Counted from the stretch's first letter, positions 1 through 9,015 are shown. The stretch: DNA of 64,000 bases from Actinomyces viscosus (GCF_900637975.1 NZ_LR134477.1:3348001-3412000); one strand, 5' to 3'. Numbers and translations are program-made. The notes: generated by a model not told the origin, from the letters alone.

Positions 1-1365
1 CATCCCGGCGACCTCACGCAGCTCGGACGAGCCCGCCAGCGGCACGATCGCCCGGTCGAAGCCGAGTCGGGAGGCCTCCGCCAGGCGCCGCTGGATGCCG
101 ACGGTGGCACGCACCTCCCCGGTCAGCCCCACCTCCCCGAAGGCCACGAGACCGGCGGGCGTGGGCAGGTTGCGCGCGGCCGAGACCACGGAGATGGCCA
201 CGGCCAGGTCCGTGGCCGGCTCGACGGCGCGGGCCCCACCCACGGTGGAGACGTAGACGTCCGCGCTGGAGGTGTCCACCCGCAGCCGGGCGCTGAGAAC
301 CGCCAGCGCCATGGCCGTGCGCGAGTGGTCCACCCCGGAGGTGGTGCGCCGCGGGGAGCCGGCGTTGGTGGAGGCCACGAGCGCCTGGATCTCCACCGGC
401 ATGGGGCGGCGCCCCTCCAGGGTGACGGTGGCGCAGGTGCCCGGCACCTCGGATCGGGCGGCGGACAGGAACAGGCCCGAGGGGTCCGCCAGCCCCACGA
501 TGCCCCGCTCGCCCAGGTCGAAGCAGCCGATCTCGTCGGTGGGGCCGTAGCGGTTCTTGACGGCCCGCAGCAGACGCAGCCGGGCGTGCCGGTCGCCCTC
601 GAACTGGGCGACGACGTCGACCAGGTGCTCCAGGACCCGGGGCCCGGCGATCCCGCCGTCCTTGGTCACGTGCCCCACGAGCAGCACCGGGATGCCACGC
701 TCCTTGGCCACCGCGATGAGCGCGCCGGCCACCGCCCGCACCTGGGTGACGCCTCCGGCGCTGCCCTCGACCTGCGCCGAGGCGATGGTCTGGACCGAGT
801 CCACCACCAGCAGGGAGGGGCCGGCCGCCTCCACGTGCCCCAGCAGGGCCCCGAGCTCGGTCTCCGCGGCCAGGAGCAGCCCCGGGTCCAGGGCGTCGAT
901 GCGCTCGGCCCGCAGCCGCACCTGCGAGGCGGACTCCTCACCAGTGACGTAGAGGACCGGGCCGTCACCGCGCTCGCGCGTCACGGCGGCGGCCTTCGCC
1001 GCGACGTCGAGCAGAAGCGTGGACTTGCCGACGCCGGGCTCACCGGCCAGCAGCACGACGGCGCCCGGCACGATCCCGCCTCCCAGGACCCGGTCCAGCT
1101 CGCCCACCCCGGTGGGGCGGGCCCGGGCCTCGGTGGCACTGACCTCACCGATGGGGCGGGCGGCCACCGCCGGGAGCACGGCGCTGGCGGCGGCCAGGGC
1201 ACCGCCGCCGACGGCCCCACCCGGGGCTCCGGTGGCCTGGACCTCCTCCAGGGTTCCCCACTCCCGGCACTCCCGGCACTGGCCCATCCACTTGGGGCTG
1301 GACCAGCCGCACTCGGTGCACTGGTAGGAGACCTTGGGGGCTTTAGGACTCTTCGTTGCGGGCAT
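1..1365 (-). CDS. radA: DNA repair protein RadA (3' end beyond window)
   Basis: RadA is a RecA-like ATPase that helps branch migration and processing of recombination intermediates. The 455 residues seen start with a four-cysteine zinc finger (C16, C19, C30, C33). A Walker A box (GEPGVGKS, about 108-115) and the RadA-specific KNRYG motif (270-274) follow, then a Lon-protease-like C-terminal domain with the GLVAFGEVGLTGEVR stretch. RadA proteins are usually about 460 residues, so only the last few codons are missing. The start is the ATG at 1363-1365, just before the zinc finger. The gene reads away from its neighbours and stands alone here. Confidence 0.97.
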   Translation of the reverse strand, partial: MPATKSPKAPKVSYQCTECGWSSPKWMGQCRECREWGTLEEVQATGAPGGAVGGGALAAASAVLPAVAARPIGEVSATEARARPTGVGELDRVLGGGIVPGAVVLLAGEPGVGKSTLLLDVAAKAAAVTRERGDGPVLYVTGEESASQVRLRAERIDALDPGLLLAAETELGALLGHVEAAGPSLLVVDSVQTIASAQVEGSAGGVTQVRAVAGALIAVAKERGIPVLLVGHVTKDGGIAGPRVLEHLVDVVAQFEGDRHARLRLLRAVKNRYGPTDEIGCFDLGERGIVGLADPSGLFLSAARSEVPGTCATVTLEGRRPMPVEIQALVASTNAGSPRRTTSGVDHSRTAMALAVLSARLRVDTSSADVYVSTVGGARAVEPATDLAVAISVVSAARNLPTPAGLVAFGEVGLTGEVRATVGIQRRLAEASRLGFDRAIVPLAGSSELREVAGM

Positions 1366-1408
1366 GACGGGAGCGTATCGGGCGCCACCGACATCTATTC
1401 TCCTAGGC

Positions 1409-1567
1409 CGTGTTGCGAAACTGGGCCCGCGGGGATCTCTCGGAGCCGCAGTGAGCCACGTGACCCGTCGTGGTCGTACCTTAGGTCTCGCGTTCGAAGG
1501 GTAGAGGGTACGACCGCGCGACCTACCCTACGAACGCGCGGATGCCTCGCCGTGCTTTCGCAACACG
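1409..1567. repeat. Nested inverted repeats in the radA upstream gap
   Basis: The 323-bp gap between radA and the next gene holds no convincing gene. It does contain three nested inverted repeats. The outer pair (1409-1420 with 1556-1567) is perfect over 12 bp. A middle pair (1489-1504 with 1523-1538) matches at 15 of 16 bases. A third pair (1473-1480 with 1507-1514, GTCGTACC/GGTACGAC) overlaps the middle one, so the two cannot form together. This could be a remnant of a small mobile element or a switchable RNA structure; the sequence does not decide. Confidence 0.55.
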
Positions 1568-1625
1568 ACCCAGCCGGCAGCTGGGCACCAACGTCCTTCC
1601 CGAGGATGCTCCACGGTCCGTAAGA

Positions 1626-1676
1626 TCCGGCCGCGTGGTGCACGGGGCGAGACACCTCGCGTACCACGCGGCCGGA
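1626..1676. terminator. Hairpin 3' of the Gln-rich membrane protein gene
   Basis: A perfect 14-bp inverted repeat (1626-1639 with 1663-1676) encloses a loop with its own 5-bp stem (GCGAG/CTCGC). It lies 13 bp past the stop codon of the minus-strand gene at 1689. No T-run follows, so it would be a U-tract-less terminator or an mRNA 3' stabiliser. Confidence 0.55.
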
Positions 1677-1688
1677 CCCTTGAAGAGC

Positions 1689-2329
1689 TCAGTAGCCGAC
1701 CGGACCGGTCTGTCCCGGCTGGCCGCCCTGACCGGCCTGACCGCTCTGGCCGTAGGGCTGCTGGTTCTGAGGAGCCTGGGGGACCTGGTTGGTGGGGGCC
1801 TGACCGTACTGCCCCTGCTGTGCCTGGCCCGACTGCTGCCCGTACGCGGCCTGCTGGGGCGTACCGGGGGCCACCTGCTGGCCGGGGACCTGGCCGTAGC
1901 CGGTGCCCTGCGGTGCTACTGGCTGGCCCGGCTGCTGCCCGTACGCGGCCTGCTGTCCCTGCACCGGGTTCCCGGGCATCTGAGCGTAGCCCTGCTGCTG
2001 GGGCGCTCCCGCAGCCTTGGCAGCCTCAGCGGCCGCCACCTGCTGGCGAATGTGCTCGGGGACCAGGTTGGGGAAGCGCTTGGCCAGGACGTCATCGACG
2101 AAGGACACGAGGAACAGGAGGACGGCGATCGGGATGATGAACAGCCACAGGGGGTCCTCGCCCTGCCCGGCACATAGGTGTTGAGAATGACGAGGAGAAT
2201 GACGTCCAGAATGACGCCGACGATCACCGCGATCCCGAAGAGCGGGTAGAACAGACGGGTACGGATCGTGATCTCGTCCTCGTCCGAGTCCTGGTTTCCG
2301 GAGCCCTGGGGGACGTGAGCTGTGCTCAT
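1689..2329 (-). pseudogene. Gln/Pro/Gly/Tyr-tailed two-helix membrane protein, frameshifted
   Basis: The product would be a small membrane protein. It has an acidic N-terminus (start ATG 2327-2329, AGAGGA upstream), two membrane segments (LFYPLFGIAVIVGVILDVIL and LWLFIIPIAVLLFLVSF), then about 120 residues of Q/P/G/Y-rich repeats. The two halves lie in different frames. Comparison with the paralogue at 2405-4289 places the break at a run of five G (2150-2154; five C in the sense strand). A sixth C would restore ...RARTPLWLF.... It is therefore a one-base deletion, a sequencing error, or a slippery tract used for on/off switching. Function is unknown; the tail is low-complexity and nearly identical to that of the paralogue. 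Confidence 0.7.
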
Positions 2330-2404
2330 GAGTCATGTCCTCTCTGAGATGTGGGAAGACTGCTCCGCCGCGAGGCCGAGCGTGTCCGGCTTCTCCGTCC
2401 GGCT

Positions 2405-2921
2405 TCAGCTCATCTGCCCGTTGTGTCCGTAGGGCTGCTGGTTCTGAGGAGCCTGGGGGACCTGGTTGGTGGGGGTCTGACCGTACTGACCCTGCTGCGC
2501 CTGCCCTGGCTGCTGCCCGTACGCGGCCTGCTGGGGTGTACCGGGGGCCACCTGCTGGCTGGGGACCTGACTGGGCGCCTGGCCGTACTGGGGCTGACCG
2601 TAGCCGGTGCCCTGCGGTGCCATCGGCTGCTGCACCTGGCCGTAGCCCTGCTGCGCGGGTACTGCACCGGGGTAGGGTTGGTACTGCTGGGCCGTGTAAC
2701 CGGGCACCAGGTGGGGAGAGCGCTTGGCCAGGGCCGCGTCGGCGAAGCGTCCGATCGCCAGGGCGGCGACAACGGGAACAATGAAGACCAGGTACGGGAT
2801 GCGCACCCTCCCCTCAACGTTCGTGATGATTGCGATGTAGATCGCGATGTCGATCACGACGGCGATCAGGACCACGACGGTCATGATGAGGTAGTAGTAG
2901 CGCGTACGAGGGGTCTGTTCC
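2405..2921 (-). pseudogene. 3' part of a Gln-tailed membrane protein split by ISAs1
   Basis: This is the downstream portion of a paralogue of the gene at 1689-2329. It reads TPRTRYYYLIM..., two membrane segments, then a Q/P/G/Y-rich tail ending ...QQPYGHNGQMS. The 5' portion lies beyond the IS at 4221-4289. Removing the IS and one copy of the 10-bp target duplication (2912-2921) rejoins the reading frame exactly, giving a 191-residue protein that begins MSTSPAQNDPRLSSSE. The two paralogues were probably a tandem duplication. Both are now broken, which suggests the function is dispensable in this strain. Confidence 0.75.
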
Positions 2922-4220
2922 CAGGGGGTCGGCAAAGTCGGTTTTAGGGGGTTGGTTGGGTCTGTAGGCTGATGGCTCGTTTGGGGCGTCTGGACAGGGA
3001 TCTGGTGGTTGAGGCGATGGAGACGCCGGGCCCGAGGAAGAGGCGGATGAGGCTGATGGCCAGGTTCCTTAGGGCGGCCATGATCTCGGGGCCGTTGCGG
3101 GTGCTCAGCTGGTGACGGTCCTCGTCGAAGACCACGTCCCGGATCCAGTGGAGACGGTTCTCTATCCCCCAGTGCCCGCGGACCCAGGCCGCGACGGCCT
3201 CGGGCTGGGCGTCGGTCATGGGCAGGGAGCAGATCAGGTAGACCACCTCGACACGCTTGCGGCCTTTGACGGTTCGGGTGCGTCGGATCTGGATCACCTG
3301 GGCGGCGGCGGGGAAGTCCACCCGCTGAGGGGCCTCGAGGGCCTTGACGGTGCGCCGCACCCACCGACCGTGGCAGCGCTCGACCGAGGAGATGGACGGG
3401 ACGTCCTTCCACGGCAGGGCCTTGAGCGTCCTGCGCAGGGTCTTCTGATTGCCCTTGACGGTGAACACGTAGTGACCACCACGCCGGGTGATCCACCGGG
3501 CGGTGTCCACCTGGGTGTGCATGGCGTCAGCGGTCACCACGACCCCGTCCAGGTCGAGGGGCTCAAGCAGAACCCTGAGTGCGGGGATCTCGTTGGACTT
3601 GCCGGCCACCCGCTCCTGGGTAAGCACGGCGCCCGTGGCGTGGTCCAAGGCGGCCAGGAGGTGCGGCGCCGGATCCTCGCCCCTGCGCGCTGCACGCATG
3701 GTCTTGCCGTCCACGGCGATCACTGTGCGGCCGTTGATGGTGCCGGTACGCGTGTAGAACCAGGTCATCAGATGGGCGTCGAGGTCTGCGGGGTCCAGGT
3801 CCTGGAGCACCCGTCGGATGGTGGACTCCGATGGAAGGGCCTGCCCCTCCTCCAGCCCCAGAGAGCGCAGGTCGGCGCCGGTCAGGTCGGTGGTGTGCTC
3901 CCATATCGCCGTCAGGCTCCGGCAGCCGGCCAGCACCCCGGTGACGGCCAGGGACAGGACCGTGGGCAGGCCTCAAGCGCACACCCCGCCGATCGCGGGG
4001 GTCGGTCACGTTCCTGAGAACCTGGACCAGGGGCTGGCGCGACAAGGCGGTCGTGGTGGAGGATGGCATCAGCGCGGGCTCCCAGGACGAGGGGATGACT
4101 AGACACCACTCATCGTCCCCACGGGGCCCGCGCCCCCGTCTCAACGACACACCAAACCCCGTCAAAGCCCCCGTCAGACCGGCTCATCCCTCATCACCCA
4201 CCGACTTTGCCGACCCCCTG
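2922..4220 (-). mobile_element. ISAs1-family insertion sequence, copy 1
   Basis: The element is 1299 bp with perfect 20-bp terminal inverted repeats (CAGGGGGTCGGCAAAGTCGG at 2922-2941, its complement at 4201-4220). It is flanked by a 10-bp direct duplication of the target, GGTCTGTTCC (2912-2921 and 4221-4230). The ends, target-site size and transposase match the ISAs1 family. It sits within codons 24-27 of a small membrane protein gene. A second, diverged copy is at 46590-47874. Confidence 0.93.
2944..4069 (-). pseudogene. ISAs1 transposase, frameshifted
   Basis: This is a DDE transposase of the ISAs1 type, with catalytic context AVDGKTMR, VVTADAMHTQ and WGIENRLHWIRDVVFDED. Translation from the ATG at 4067-4069 (MPSSTTTALSRQPLVQ) runs through DPRDRRGVRL and then leaves the frame. 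Compared with the intact copy at 46611-47735, one extra base lies near 3971-3975. After it the frame continues as GLPTVLSL...MLAGCRSLTAIWEHTTD to the stop at 2944. With the base removed it would be 374 residues, like copy 2. The element is probably not autonomous, although the intact copy could act on its ends. Confidence 0.85.
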
Positions 4221-4289
4221 GGTCTGTTCCTCGTCGGAGCTCTCACTGCTGGAGAGTCGGGGGTCGTTCTGGGCGGGGGACGTGCTCAT
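4221..4289 (-). pseudogene. 5' part of the split Gln-tailed membrane protein
   Basis: The ATG at 4287-4289 begins MSTSPAQNDPRLSSSESSDEEQT and runs straight into the target duplication and the IS. It continues in frame with the fragment at 2405-2921 once the IS is removed. The N-terminus (MST.., acidic Ser/Glu/Asp stretch) resembles that of the neighbouring paralogue (MSTAHVPQG...SDEDE). Confidence 0.75.
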
Positions 4290-4432
4290 GAGACGGCCTT
4301 TTCTGTGTTCGGGGATTGTTGTTCCGCAGTGCGCCCGGTGGCGCGACCGGTCCCCAGCGTGCCTAAAAACAACCGATTCGTCACCCGCACGGCATGGGGA
4401 GTGGTATCCCCGTGACATATGTTTCTCACGCG

Positions 4433-4501
4433 CCGAGCCGGGCATGTTTCGCGTAGCCCTACAGAAAAACCGTAGGGCTACGCGAAACATGCCCGGCTCG
4501 G
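4433..4501. repeat. 69-bp palindromic element, copy 1
   Basis: A perfect 30-bp stem (4433-4462 with 4472-4501) closes on a 9-base loop. It begins CCGAGCCGGGCAT and ends with the complement. It lies 24 bp past the stop of tkt and could end its transcript, though no T-run follows. Two other elements of exactly 69 bp with the same arm ends lie at 38257-38325 and 39520-39588. Their inner stems differ in sequence but still pair. Confidence 0.85.
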
Positions 4502-4524
4502 TGAGGTGGGGCGGTCGCCCGCTG

Positions 4525-6615
4525 TCAGCCGCGCGTGCGGGCCAGGGCCCGGCGGGCCCGCTCGGCCACGTTCTGCCCGGTGAAGCCGTACTCCTCGAAC
4601 AGCGTGGTGCCGGCGGCGGAGGCGCCGTAGTGGTCCAGGGAGACGATCTCGCCGGCGTCGCCGACAATCTCCCGCCACCCCATGGCGATACCGGCCTCGA
4701 TGGAGACCTTGGCGGCACCGGCCGGGAGCACCTCGGCCCGGTAGGCCTCGTCCTGCTGGGCGAACCACTCCAGGCAGGGGGCGGAGACCACCCGGGTGGG
4801 CGTGCCCTGCTCCTGGAGGATGTCGCGGGCGGCCACGGCCACGCCGACCTCGGAGCCGGTGGCGACCAGGACGACGTCGGGGCTCACCTGCTGTCCGGAG
4901 GCGTCGGTGGCCTCGGCCAGGACGTAGGCGCCGCGGTGCACGCCGTCGGCCGCGGCCCGGGCGGAGGCGCTCACGGGGAGGTTCTGACGCGAGATGACGA
5001 TGCCAGCCGGCTCGTCGTGACGGCGCAGGATCTCGGCCCAGGCGGCGGCGGTCTCGTTGGCGTCCCCGGGGCGCACGACGGCCAGGCCCGGGATGGCGCG
5101 CAGCGCCGCCAGGTGCTCGATCGGCTGGTGGGTGGGGCCGTCCTCGCCCACGCCGATGGAGTCGTGGGACCACACGAAGATCGAGCCGATCCCCATGAGC
5201 GCCGCCAGGCGCACCGCCGGACGCATGTAGTCGGAGAACACCATGAAGGTGCCGCCGTAGGGGCGGGTGAGCCCGTCCAGGGCGATCCCGTTGAGGACCG
5301 AGCCCATGGCGTGCTCGCGCACACCGAAGTGGATCGTGCGCCCGAAGGGCCCGTCCCCCTCGGCCTGCGCCAGGGAGGCGGGCAGGAAGGAGGGCTCGCC
5401 CGCCATGGTCGTGTTGTTCGAGCCGGCCAGGTCCGCCGACCCGCCCCACAGCTCGGGCACCGCGTCGGCCAGCGCGGAGAGCACCTTGCCCGAGGCCGCA
5501 CGGGTCGCCAGGGACTCCCCGACCTCCCAGGTCGGCAGGGCCGCCTGGAGCCCCTCGGGCAGGCGGTGGGCCTCCAGGCGCTCCAGCAGCGCGGCCCCGT
5601 CGGGGTTGGCCTGCTGCCAGGCCGCGAAGCGCTCGTCCCAGACCGCGTGGGCGGCCCGGGCGTTCTCGGCGGCCCGAGTGCGGGCACGGTCGACGACGTC
5701 GTCGGGCAGGATGAAGGTCTGCTCAGGATCCAGGCCCAGGGCCTGCTTGAGCCCGGCGATCTCCTCACCCCCGAGCTTGGCCCCGTGGGAGGACTCCTGG
5801 CCCTGCTTGGTCGGCGAGGGCCAGGCGATGATCGTGTGCAGACGGATGAGCGTGGGCCGGCTCGTCTCGGCGCGGGCCGCCACGACGGCCTCGTGCAGCG
5901 CCTCCAGGTCCTCGGCATAGCCGTCGGGCCCGGTGCGCCAGTCGACGTCGAGCACCTGCCAGCCGTAGGCCTCGAAGCGGGCCGAGACGTCCTCGGTGAA
6001 GGCGATGTCCGTGTTGCCCTCGATGGAGATGTCGTTGTCGTCGTAGATGGCGATGAGGTTGCCCAGCTGCTGGGTGCCGGCCAGGGATGCGGCCTCGGAG
6101 CTCACGCCCTCCTGCATGCAGCCGTCACCGAGGATCGTGTAGACGAAGTGGTCGAAGACCGACTCGCCCAACGGTGTGCCCGCGTCCAGCAGCCCGTGCT
6201 CGCGGCGCGCCGCCATGGCCAGGCCCACCGCGTTGGCGAAGCCCGCCCCCAGCGGGCCGGTCGTCGTCTCGACCCCGGGCACCTCACCGAACTCGGGGTG
6301 GCCCGGCAGGCCCGCCGGGGAGCGGAAGGCCGTGAAGCCCTCCAGGTCGATGTCGTAGCCGGCCAGGAACAGCTGGATGTACTGCACCAGCGAGGCGTGC
6401 CCGATCGACAGGACGAACCGGTCCCGCCCCAGCCAGCCCGGGTCGAGCGGGTCGTGGACCATCTCACGCTGGTAGAGCAGCCACGCCACCCCCGCCAGGG
6501 AGATCGGCGTACCGGGGTGACCCGACCCCGCCTTCTCCACGGCGTCGGCGGCCAGGGCCTTGGAAACCGCGATGGTCTGACGGTCAAGGTCGGTGAGCAG
6601 CGGCTCAGCACTCAT
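4525..6615 (-). CDS. tkt: Transketolase
   Basis: This cytosolic thiamine diphosphate enzyme moves two-carbon units between pentose, tetrose and hexose phosphates. The 696-residue protein shows the conserved histidines (H33 in SGHPG, H73 in GHASL, H106 in GHPE), the ThDP/metal motif GDG (163-165) ending at N194, and a C-terminal pyrimidine-binding domain. The ATG at 6613-6615 is chosen because AAGGAG lies 9 bases upstream; an ATG 21 bases further up has no such site. It ends next to a 69-bp palindrome. A TGAAC-N4-GTTCA site lies about 135 bp upstream of the start, linking it to the sugar-acid cluster that makes its substrate D-xylulose-5-phosphate. Confidence 0.97.
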   Translation of the reverse strand: MSAEPLLTDLDRQTIAVSKALAADAVEKAGSGHPGTPISLAGVAWLLYQREMVHDPLDPGWLGRDRFVLSIGHASLVQYIQLFLAGYDIDLEGFTAFRSPAGLPGHPEFGEVPGVETTTGPLGAGFANAVGLAMAARREHGLLDAGTPLGESVFDHFVYTILGDGCMQEGVSSEAASLAGTQQLGNLIAIYDDNDISIEGNTDIAFTEDVSARFEAYGWQVLDVDWRTGPDGYAEDLEALHEAVVAARAETSRPTLIRLHTIIAWPSPTKQGQESSHGAKLGGEEIAGLKQALGLDPEQTFILPDDVVDRARTRAAENARAAHAVWDERFAAWQQANPDGAALLERLEAHRLPEGLQAALPTWEVGESLATRAASGKVLSALADAVPELWGGSADLAGSNNTTMAGEPSFLPASLAQAEGDGPFGRTIHFGVREHAMGSVLNGIALDGLTRPYGGTFMVFSDYMRPAVRLAALMGIGSIFVWSHDSIGVGEDGPTHQPIEHLAALRAIPGLAVVRPGDANETAAAWAEILRRHDEPAGIVISRQNLPVSASARAAADGVHRGAYVLAEATDASGQQVSPDVVLVATGSEVGVAVAARDILQEQGTPTRVVSAPCLEWFAQQDEAYRAEVLPAGAAKVSIEAGIAMGWREIVGDAGEIVSLDHYGASAAGTTLFEEYGFTGQNVAERARRALARTRG

Positions 6616-6749
6616 AACTGAGGACTCCTTGTGCATGAGGGTGCATGTCGCTCGCAGCCACGAGCGCGGCGCCGGTGGAGCCGGTGCATCCGTGACTGGG
6701 CATCAGGGATGATCCTTCCCGCTTCGGCAGGGGCGGGCAAGTACACCGG

Positions 6750-6763
6750 TGAACGCGTGTTCA
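6750..6763. promoter_or_regulatory. Candidate SorC operator upstream of tkt
   Basis: TGAACGCGTGTTCA fits the pattern TGAAC-N4-GTTCA. It lies in the gap between the SorC regulator's stop and the tkt start, on the promoter side of tkt. The same 14-bp layout recurs at 7838-7851 and, with one change, at 14117-14130. Confidence 0.5.
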
Positions 6764-6790
6764 GTTCAACTCGACGCTGGCCCGCCCCGT

Positions 6791-7750
6791 TCAGGCCCCC
6801 TCCAGGAGGGAGCGGGCAGTGCTCTCGTCGGTGGCGAGGGCGGACAGGTAGCCCCCGCGCAGGGTCGCTCGCAGCGCCTCGACCTTGTCCCGGCCCGCGG
6901 CCACGCCGATGACCAGGGGGATCTCACTGAGCCGGGAGGGGTCCAGGCACAGGGTGCGGTCGCACAGGGCCGTGCGCACGTGGTTGCCCTCGGTGTCCAG
7001 GTGGTGCCCGCAGACGTGGGCGACGACGTTCTTGCGGCGGCACTCGCGCATGACGGCGGGCGTCATCCAGCGGCGCAGCAGCGGGCTGCTCGTCGTCTCT
7101 CCGACGGCGCCGACGCCGGTGAGCGCTACGTCGCTGCGGGCGGCGAGCTCCAGGGTGGTGGCCACCCGCTCCTCGCTGCGCACCGCACGGGCGTTCTTCA
7201 GGGAGTCGAAGACGAGGGGGACCGGCAGCGAGCGGTAGTGACCGCCCAGCCGCAGGGCCAGGTTGCGGCAGATGTCCGGGCCGTCCTCGAGGTGGAAGGA
7301 CTCCCCGGCCGAGCCCAGCATCGCCACCGTCGTCGACTCCGGCCAGACCCGCTCGGACAGGTGGTGGACGACGGCGCCCACGGCCCGGCCGTTGGACACG
7401 GCGATGACGCTGCGGGGGCCGCAGTGCCCCAGGAGCAGGTCGCCGCACACCCGGGCGACCTCGGCGCCAGGGCCGCTGGCGCCGTCGGCGCGGTCCTCGG
7501 CCACCCGCGCCTCCTTGAGCCCGAAGGCCCGAGTCAGCCGCTCCTCCAGGGCCATGAGCCGTTCGATGGGGTGGGAGACGGTGACGGTGACGACGCCGTG
7601 GCGGCGGGCCTCGGCGAGCATGCGCGAGACGGTGGGGCGCGAGTAGCCCATCTTCCCGGCGATGCTCGCCTGGTCGAGGCCCTCGTCCCAGTAGAGGCGG
7701 GCCACCTCCAGCAGCAGTGAGGCCCGCTCCCGGGTCAGCTGTGCACACAT
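6791..7750 (-). CDS. SorC-family sugar-binding transcriptional regulator
   Basis: The 319-residue protein has an N-terminal helix-turn-helix (about 15-60; IAGKMGYSRPTVSRMLAEARRHGVV). A sugar-phosphate-binding domain follows, with the family's C-terminal signature VIGVAAGRDKVEALRATLRGGYLSALATDE. Such proteins are tetrameric regulators whose ligand is usually a phosphorylated sugar from the pathway they control. It is transcribed away from the lactonase-ulaD-ulaE operon, with a palindromic site in the shared 253-bp gap, so it probably controls both directions. A GATAAT hexamer 8 bases before the ATG may be the -10 of a leaderless transcript. Activator versus repressor cannot be told. Confidence 0.9.
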   Translation of the reverse strand: MCAQLTRERASLLLEVARLYWDEGLDQASIAGKMGYSRPTVSRMLAEARRHGVVTVTVSHPIERLMALEERLTRAFGLKEARVAEDRADGASGPGAEVARVCGDLLLGHCGPRSVIAVSNGRAVGAVVHHLSERVWPESTTVAMLGSAGESFHLEDGPDICRNLALRLGGHYRSLPVPLVFDSLKNARAVRSEERVATTLELAARSDVALTGVGAVGETTSSPLLRRWMTPAVMRECRRKNVVAHVCGHHLDTEGNHVRTALCDRTLCLDPSRLSEIPLVIGVAAGRDKVEALRATLRGGYLSALATDESTARSLLEGA

Positions 7751-7836
7751 GCGTTCAGATTATCCAATCGTGATCGTCTGATCTCTTGTCCTGACAACGA
7801 TTCTTCCGGAAATCAGCCACCGGTTGCACCGTCAAT

Positions 7837-7852
7837 ATGAACATCTGTTCAT
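7837..7852. promoter_or_regulatory. Candidate SorC operator before the catabolic operon
   Basis: ATGAACATCTGTTCAT is a perfect 7-bp inverted repeat around a 2-base centre. Its core TGAAC-N4-GTTCA matches the site at 6750. It lies between the divergent SorC regulator (start 7750) and the lactonase gene (start 8004), where an operator for both would be expected. Confidence 0.6.
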
Positions 7853-8003
7853 CACTCGTCTTCGACATCGGCACCCCTCTCCGTAGCGTGACCGATGTGG
7901 GCAGGGCGCAGCGGTCCTCAGTGGTCCCAAGTGGCCCGGCTGCCGATCACCTGCGATCCGCCCGCCACCACCCGCCCGCAACCCCTCTGGAGGAGAAGAA
8001 CCT

Positions 8004-8996
8004 ATGGGCATCGTCCGCACCATCCACGGCGACGTCGACCCCGCGAGCCTCGGAGTCGTCAACGCCCACGACCACCTCATCCGGGTCGGCGCCGGGGAGG
8101 TCTACCTGGATCCCGACCACCTCCTCATCGACGAGGACAAGGCGGTCCAGGAGGCCACCTCCTTCGTCGAGGCTTCCAAGCGCTTCGCGCCGAGCGCCAC
8201 CATCGTCGACATGTGCCCGGCCTCCTCGGGGCGCGGCGTGCTCCTGCTGCGCGACGTCGTCGACCGCGTCCCGGACCTGCAGGTCATCCAGGCCACCGGC
8301 TTCCACCAGCAGAAGGTCTACCTGGAGTGGCGCCAGTCCTGGGTCAACCAGTACACGGTCCCCGAGATCGCCGACCTGCTCATCGCCGACATCGTCGAGG
8401 GCGTCGATGAGCGCGACTACATGGGGCCGCTGGTCAAGCGCACTGACATCAGGGCCGGCTGCATCAAGTGGGCCAGCGCCTACGGCCAGATCACCGACTG
8501 GGAGGTCAAGACCGGCCAGGCCGTCGCCATCGCCTCCAAGGAGACCGGCGCGCCCGTCAACACCCACGTCACCGCTGGCACCTGCGGCCCCGAGCAGGCC
8601 CGCTTCCTCATCGAGCAGGGCGTTGCCCCGGAGAAGATCGCCATCGGCCACATCCAGCGCAACTGGGACCCGTGGGTCCACGAGCAGATCGTCGCCACCG
8701 GCGCCTACGTCGAGCTCGACGGCACCAACCGCATCAAGTACGTACCCGACAACGCCCGGGTCGAGCTCATCAAGACCCTGGGCGCCAAGGGCTACGGCAA
8801 GCAGATCCTCCTGGGCACCGACTCGGGCAAGGCCTCCTACCAGAAGGCCTACGGGTCGGTCTCCGGCATCGACTACGACCCGGCCGTCTTCTGCCCCCGC
8901 CTCATCGAGGACGAGGGCGTCGACCCCGCCTACGTCCAGGACCTCCTGGTGGGCAACGCCGCCACCTTCTTCGCCTTCGATCCCCTGGCCGGATGA
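8004..8996 (+). CDS. Phosphotriesterase-family hydrolase (likely sugar lactonase)
   Basis: This TIM-barrel amidohydrolase of the phosphotriesterase homology family has 330 residues. Metal-binding features visible are HDH in VNAHDHL (about 23), a lysine in GCIKWASAYG as candidate carbamylated ligand, NTHVTAG, GHIQRN and the aspartate in LLGTDSG. Relatives with known roles hydrolyse sugar lactones or phosphorylated lactones, and the neighbours are ascorbate/keto-gulonate enzymes. I therefore infer a lactonase opening the ring of an ascorbate-like or aldonolactone substrate, replacing the unrelated UlaG. A strong GGAGGAG lies before the ATG. It begins an operon with ulaD 19 bp downstream. The exact substrate is unknown. 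Confidence 0.85.
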   Translation: MGIVRTIHGDVDPASLGVVNAHDHLIRVGAGEVYLDPDHLLIDEDKAVQEATSFVEASKRFAPSATIVDMCPASSGRGVLLLRDVVDRVPDLQVIQATGFHQQKVYLEWRQSWVNQYTVPEIADLLIADIVEGVDERDYMGPLVKRTDIRAGCIKWASAYGQITDWEVKTGQAVAIASKETGAPVNTHVTAGTCGPEQARFLIEQGVAPEKIAIGHIQRNWDPWVHEQIVATGAYVELDGTNRIKYVPDNARVELIKTLGAKGYGKQILLGTDSGKASYQKAYGSVSGIDYDPAVFCPRLIEDEGVDPAYVQDLLVGNAATFFAFDPLAG

Positions 8997-9015
8997 GTCG
9001 GGAGGAGTCACCACC

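Noticed and set aside
1489..1504. GTTCGAA suggested a tRNA T-loop
   Set aside because: No acceptor, D or anticodon arms can be folded around it. It belongs to the inverted repeats.
2405..3496. A fused frame joining IS sequence to the Gln-tailed protein
   Set aside because: The first part is ISAs1 transposase DNA read out of frame. The fusion results from the insertion, and the restored gene starts at 4289.
4207..6621. An 804-codon open frame on the plus strand opposite tkt
   Set aside because: It is a mirror of tkt codon bias in high-GC DNA. The translation is Gly/Arg/Val-rich with no domains, and tkt on the other strand is complete and typical.
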